NCBI GenBank assembly: GCA_019423795.1
Contig: JAHZAT010000067.1
Span: 1-64,000, forward strand
Direction: 5' to 3'
Length of the DNA stretch: 64,000 nucleotides
Source of the DNA: Clostridiales bacterium
GTDB taxonomy: Bacteria; Bacillota; Clostridia; Lachnospirales; Lachnospiraceae
The notes under the pieces were generated by a model. That model was not told the DNA's origin. It ran no database searches and saw nothing but the letters and a program-made list of their open reading frames with translations. Of the stretch, positions 61,151 to 64,000 are shown piece after piece; position 1 is the first letter of the stretch, and each line of letters starts with the position of its first letter. The position numbers were made by a program, and so were the translations under genes.

Positions 61151-61648
61151 ATGAATTTAAAGAAACTAACAATATCTGCAATGCTTGTAGCAGTAGCAGT
61201 CATTTTATCATCATTTTCAATACCGATCGGAGCAAGCCGTTGCTTTCCGATTCAACATATGGTGAATGTGATTGCGGCGGTTTTCTTAGGTCCTGTTTAC
61301 GGAGTATCAATGGCATTTTGTACAGCACTGATCCGAAACCTTCTTGGAACGGGAAGTTTACTTGCATTTCCTGGAAGTATGGTAGGTGCATTTATAAGTG
61401 CGATGGTTTTTAAATATACAAAATCAAGAATTGGTGCTTATATTGGAGAAGTGTTTGGAACAGGAATCTTAGGTGGTATGTTATGCTATCCGATCGCATC
61501 TATGATGATGGGGCAAAAGGCAGCATTATTTACATTTGTGGGACCATTTCTTGCAAGTACACTTTGTGGAACGATTATTGCAGCAATTATTATTACGGCA
61601 TTGTATAGATCCAAGGCAGTACGTTTGATTGAGGAATACATAGGATAA
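61151..61648 (+). CDS. thiW: ECF transporter S component ThiW (hydroxyethylthiazole)
   Basis: A 165-residue membrane protein with about five to six segments. SSFSIPIGASRCFPIQHMVN is the ThiW substrate-binding signature. ThiW proteins import the thiazole moiety of thiamine with a shared EcfAAT module, absent here. Unlike most thiW genes no TPP riboswitch precedes it; it shares a transcript with the flavodoxin gene. GAAGGAGAG lies upstream. Confidence 0.88.
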   Translation: MNLKKLTISAMLVAVAVILSSFSIPIGASRCFPIQHMVNVIAAVFLGPVYGVSMAFCTALIRNLLGTGSLLAFPGSMVGAFISAMVFKYTKSRIGAYIGEVFGTGILGGMLCYPIASMMMGQKAALFTFVGPFLASTLCGTIIAAIIITALYRSKAVRLIEEYIG

Positions 61649-61665
61649 TTTAATATTTAAAGAAT

Positions 61666-61705
61666 AAAAAGAATCCCTTAAAATTTAAAATAAGGGATTC
61701 TTTTT
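61666..61705. terminator. Strong bidirectional terminator
   Basis: Perfect 15-base inverted repeat AAAAAGAATCCCTTA (61666-61680) and TAAGGGATTCTTTTT (61691-61705), loop of ten. It serves thiW and the convergent small gene. Confidence 0.92.
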
Positions 61706-61755
61706 GACGTTTTGGAACATTCACGATCCTTAGGAAAGATAAATCATTAATCCTC

Positions 61756-62007
61756 TTAGCTATTTGGATTCATAGTTTTTAACTGATTGATAAGTTCGAT
61801 ATCTTCAGCATTTAGTTTAATATTAGAACAGTAATTCTTTCCTTCTGGGGAAGTTACAGATAGTTCAATGACGGCTCCTTCTCTAAGCGCCTGTTCACGC
61901 GTAACCGCATTTAAAAAGTTTTTAAACTTTGGATGATCTCTGTCAAATCGTTTCAGAGAGTTTTTCATCTGTTGAAACTTTAACATCTGGTTAAAATTCA
62001 TTGCCAT
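61756..62007 (-). CDS. Small conserved-looking protein of unknown function
   Basis: An 83-residue soluble protein, basic in its N-terminal half (LKFQQMKNSLKRFDRDHPKF) with a beta-like GAVIELSVTSPEGK stretch and an acidic end. I do not recognise the family. AAAGGAGGA nine bases upstream on the minus strand fixes the start at 62007; the reading frame continues upstream but that part is AT-rich and hydrophobic by chance. It is divergent from the FUSC-like gene, with TATAAT at 62045-62050 as a -10 candidate. Confidence 0.75.
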   Translation of the reverse strand: MAMNFNQMLKFQQMKNSLKRFDRDHPKFKNFLNAVTREQALREGAVIELSVTSPEGKNYCSNIKLNAEDIELINQLKTMNPNS

Positions 62008-62100
62008 GAGGATAAATCCTCCTTTCTTTATCAAGTTCAAATATATTATAGAAATCATAACAAAAATGAAATAAAACGTCAAATATAAAAAATATATGTA

Positions 62101-62129
62101 TTGACGAATCAGTATAAAATATGTAAAAT
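62101..62129 (+). promoter_or_regulatory. Promoter of the FUSC-like gene
   Basis: TTGACG (62101-62106), 17 bases and TAAAAT (62124-62129). Confidence 0.65.
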
Positions 62130-62143
62130 GTTTCATTGTTACC

Positions 62144-62176
62144 AAGAAATAATAAAGAAATAATAAAGAAATAAGG
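62144..62176 (+). repeat. Three 11-base tandem repeats in the FUSC-like leader
   Basis: AAGAAATAATA at 62144-62154 and 62155-62165, then AAGAAATAAGG at 62166-62176, whose last bases begin the ribosome-binding site. Confidence 0.8.
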
Positions 62177-62188
62177 AGGAGTTTTCGA

Positions 62189-63265
62189 TTGAATTTTTAC
62201 CAACAGTTACAATTAAGTTCGATTGGGTCAAAACAATGGATCAAAAGTACTGATGATCTCAAAGAAAAGAGAAACCGTATTTTAATATATAATTTTAAAG
62301 TATATTTAGTAGTTGCATTTTGTTTTGCAGTTGTGACACTTTACAGTATGATCTTTGGATCACAAAACAGTGTTGTAGGTGTTCTTGTATTATTAGTATT
62401 AATGATCTTACGACAGGTTGATTTTGGAATTGATACAAAGCATAGTATTGCAGTGATCTTTATGATCTTTGGTATTCTTGCAGCAGGACCAAGACTTGCA
62501 AATACTGTAAGTGCTGGATGGACTTTTTTGATTCATTTTGTCTGTATTATGGCAATCCTGATATTAAGCTGCCATAATGTGATCATGTCCAATCAATCCA
62601 CATTTATTTTAGGATATTTACTATTATATGGATATGATGTGACAGGACATGATTATACATTAAGAATTTATGGATTGTTAGCAGGAGCGGTGATCTGTTC
62701 TTTAGTATTTTATAAAAACCATCGAAACAGAACATTTCGAAGAGGATTTCTTCATTTATTTAAAGAATTTCATCTATTTTCTACAAGAAGTAATTGGTAT
62801 TTAAGATTATCCATTGGAATTTCAACAGCAATGCTGATCGGAGAATTAGCAAATATGCCGAGAGTGATGTGGATTGGTATTGCAACGATGTCTGTATTGT
62901 TACCATTTTCGAAAGACATGAAATACCGCGTGCAAAGAAGAGGACCATTTAACATCCTTGGATGTATGATCTTTCTTTTATTACATATGATTCTTCCAGA
63001 CAGTATTTTTAAATGGATCGGTCTGATCGGTGGAGTTGGAGTCGGTTATTCTGCTGGATATGCATGGCAAACCGTATTTAATACATTTGGAGCATTATAC
63101 ATTGCGGAAAGTATGTTTGGACTTAAGACTGCCATTATTTTAAGAATTGTAGCAAATGTATTTGGTTCTTTATATGCATATGGTTTTGATAAAATTTTCC
63201 GAGGAGTTAGTACAGCTGTAAGAAACCTGATGGAAGATGATACAATGGTTGGAAATCAAGTTTAA
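62189..63265 (+). CDS. FUSC-like (aromatic acid exporter type) membrane protein
   Basis: A 358-residue membrane protein with two sets of membrane helices separated by a basic cytoplasmic stretch (KNHRNRTFRRGFLHLFKEF), the two-halves layout of FUSC/YccS-type proteins. The second half repeats the pattern (MPRVMWIGIATMSVLLPF). It starts with TTG and AAGGAGGAG seven bases upstream. Related proteins export aromatic acids or wall polymers; its cargo is unknown. Confidence 0.72.
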   Translation: MNFYQQLQLSSIGSKQWIKSTDDLKEKRNRILIYNFKVYLVVAFCFAVVTLYSMIFGSQNSVVGVLVLLVLMILRQVDFGIDTKHSIAVIFMIFGILAAGPRLANTVSAGWTFLIHFVCIMAILILSCHNVIMSNQSTFILGYLLLYGYDVTGHDYTLRIYGLLAGAVICSLVFYKNHRNRTFRRGFLHLFKEFHLFSTRSNWYLRLSIGISTAMLIGELANMPRVMWIGIATMSVLLPFSKDMKYRVQRRGPFNILGCMIFLLLHMILPDSIFKWIGLIGGVGVGYSAGYAWQTVFNTFGALYIAESMFGLKTAIILRIVANVFGSLYAYGFDKIFRGVSTAVRNLMEDDTMVGNQV

Positions 63266-63414
63266 TTAATTGACGGTCGGTATTTGCACCAGAATGCGAT
63301 CACGCCAAGTATCATAAAGAAATAAGAGATATAGAGAGAGTCGTGTACAATTTGATTTACATGGCTTTCTTTTTTTGCTACATGCACACCTTTTTGATTT
63401 TGATTTGCTATCAA
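63262..63414 (-). CDS. Possible 50-residue single-pass membrane protein
   Basis: A short frame from TTG (63412-63414) to TAA (63262-63264) encodes a charged N-terminal half (VAKKESHVNQIVHDS), a membrane segment (LYISYFFMILGVIAFW) and a basic end (CKYRPSIN). Base composition is less AT-rich than the flanks, and the stop overlaps the convergent FUSC-like stop. Against it: no ribosome site is seen before the TTG, so it may be the remnant of a longer gene or start at a later codon. Confidence 0.4.
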   Translation of the reverse strand: MIANQNQKGVHVAKKESHVNQIVHDSLYISYFFMILGVIAFWCKYRPSIN

Positions 63415-63433
63415 TTATATTACATGATAATAT
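63405..63433 (+). promoter_or_regulatory. Promoter of the C59-family hydrolase
   Basis: TTGCTA (63405-63410), 17 bases and TAATAT (63428-63433) with an extended TG; an alternative TATAAT lies at 63433-63438. Confidence 0.5.
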
Positions 63434-63499
63434 ATAATATTAGAAAAGAAAATAGGGGAAAACTATAAAATAGAATAAAATAAAAAGGAGTGCAAAAAT

Positions 63500-64000
63500 A
63501 TGTGTACAGCTGCAACATATCAGACAAAAGATTTTTATTTTGGAAGAACACTGGATTATGAATTTTCTTATGGAGATGAGATTGTGATCACTCCAAGAAA
63601 ATATCAGTTTGATTTTAGACACAGAGAATCTTTACAAAGCCATTATGCAATGATCGGAATGGCACATGTCGTTGGAAATGATCCATTATACTATGATGCA
63701 TTTAACGAAAAAGGATTAGCAATGGCAGGTCTTAATTTTGTTGGAAATGCTTCTTATTATGATGTAGAAGAAGGAAAAGAAAATATTGCCCAGTTTGAGT
63801 TTATTCCATGGATTCTTGGAACTTGTGCAACTCTTGATGAGGCAAAAAAAGCCTTAAGTGAGATGAATCTTACAAATACGCCATATAGCGAACAGTTTCC
63901 AGTAGCACAGCTTCACTGGATCATTGCTGATAAAACAGGAGCGATCACAGTAGAGGCAATGGAAGATGGAATGCATGTTTATGAGAATAAAGTGGGAGTT
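63500..64000 (+). CDS. Choloylglycine hydrolase family (bile salt hydrolase/penicillin V acylase), truncated by window end
   Basis: The first 167 residues of an Ntn-hydrolase of peptidase family C59; the frame is open to the end. Cys2 would be the nucleophile after Met removal. Arg16 and Asp19 (FGRTLDYEFSYGDE) and the Asn in FNEKGLAMAGLNF match the active site of bile salt hydrolases. The DYEFSYG form fits Gram-positive bile salt hydrolases, which cleave glycine or taurine from bile acids, but penicillin V or acyl-homoserine lactone acylase activity cannot be excluded from half a protein. AAAAGGAG precedes the ATG by nine bases. Confidence 0.85.
   Translation, partial: MCTAATYQTKDFYFGRTLDYEFSYGDEIVITPRKYQFDFRHRESLQSHYAMIGMAHVVGNDPLYYDAFNEKGLAMAGLNFVGNASYYDVEEGKENIAQFEFIPWILGTCATLDEAKKALSEMNLTNTPYSEQFPVAQLHWIIADKTGAITVEAMEDGMHVYENKVGV

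Noticed and set aside
62008..62145. N-terminal extension of the small minus-strand protein with a hydrophobic stretch
   Set aside because: The ribosome site and ATG at 62007 are clear; the upstream part is very AT-rich intergenic sequence holding the divergent promoters.
1..64000. Mobile elements, prophage, CRISPR arrays, toxin-antitoxin pairs
   Set aside because: No transposase, integrase, phage structural gene, regular spaced repeat or recognisable toxin-antitoxin pair was found on either strand.

Overview
The window is a contiguous piece of an AT-rich chromosome from a spore-forming, anaerobic Firmicute. Gene content points to Lachnospiraceae, possibly near Anaerostipes, but the genus is a guess. 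The supports are the gene order asp23-nusB-xseAB-ispA-dxs-tlyA-nadK-argR-recN-spoIVB-spo0A, PolC as replicative polymerase, the MEP isoprenoid route, sporulation genes, and a bile-salt-hydrolase-type enzyme at the right edge that suggests gut life. Almost every gene is intact and tightly packed. There is no insertion sequence, prophage, CRISPR array or intact RNA gene, and no gene-free stretch over 300 bases.

Region 1 (1-3832): a PaaG-like crotonase with a two-subunit 3-oxoacid CoA-transferase (acyl-CoA module), facing a xanthine/uric acid permease across a shared terminator. Region 2 (4038-13017): one long operon from Asp23 to RecN, covering transcription termination (nusB), exonuclease VII, prenyl diphosphate and DXP synthesis, an rRNA methylase, NAD kinase, ArgR and RecN. 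Region 3 (13037-22677): a sporulation-control block with spoIVB, an inserted sbcDC pair, then three consecutive spo0A-type genes, a FliB-like cysteine-cluster protein and an orphan sigma factor. The first Spo0A looks canonical. The other two keep the DNA-binding domain and the phospho-acceptor Asp but have altered acidic pockets. This array is the most unusual feature of the window.

Region 4 (22731-34885): a lipoprotein, a type IIA topoisomerase pair without a GyrA box, a glycosyltransferase, an LCP cell-wall ligase, ilvH-ilvC, dtd, a phasin-like protein with an ABC1/UbiB-type kinase, and a YgjP-type metallopeptidase. Region 5 (34988-40555): a 1497-residue dehydratase-activase fusion, a stand-alone Hpt protein and a CarD-type regulator. 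Region 6 (40624-59121): housekeeping operons pyrH-frr; uppS-cdsA-dxr-rseP-ispG-polC; and rimP-nusA-rnpM-ylxQ-infB-rbfA-nrnA-truB-ribF. Together with ispA and dxs, these supply undecaprenyl phosphate for the wall. Region 7 (59172-64000): a cytidylate-kinase-like protein, MscL with a zinc-ribbon tail, a flavodoxin-like oxidoreductase, ThiW, a small conserved protein, a FUSC-like membrane protein, a probable 50-residue membrane protein, and the start of a C59-family hydrolase that runs off the window.

TGTCGAA (0A-box core) occurs outside coding sequence at only three loci: twice ahead of spo0A, and once each beside the promoters of the crotonase operon and the lipoprotein gene. This suggests a local Spo0A regulon. 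Promoters, operators and terminators were read by eye against consensus and are predictions.
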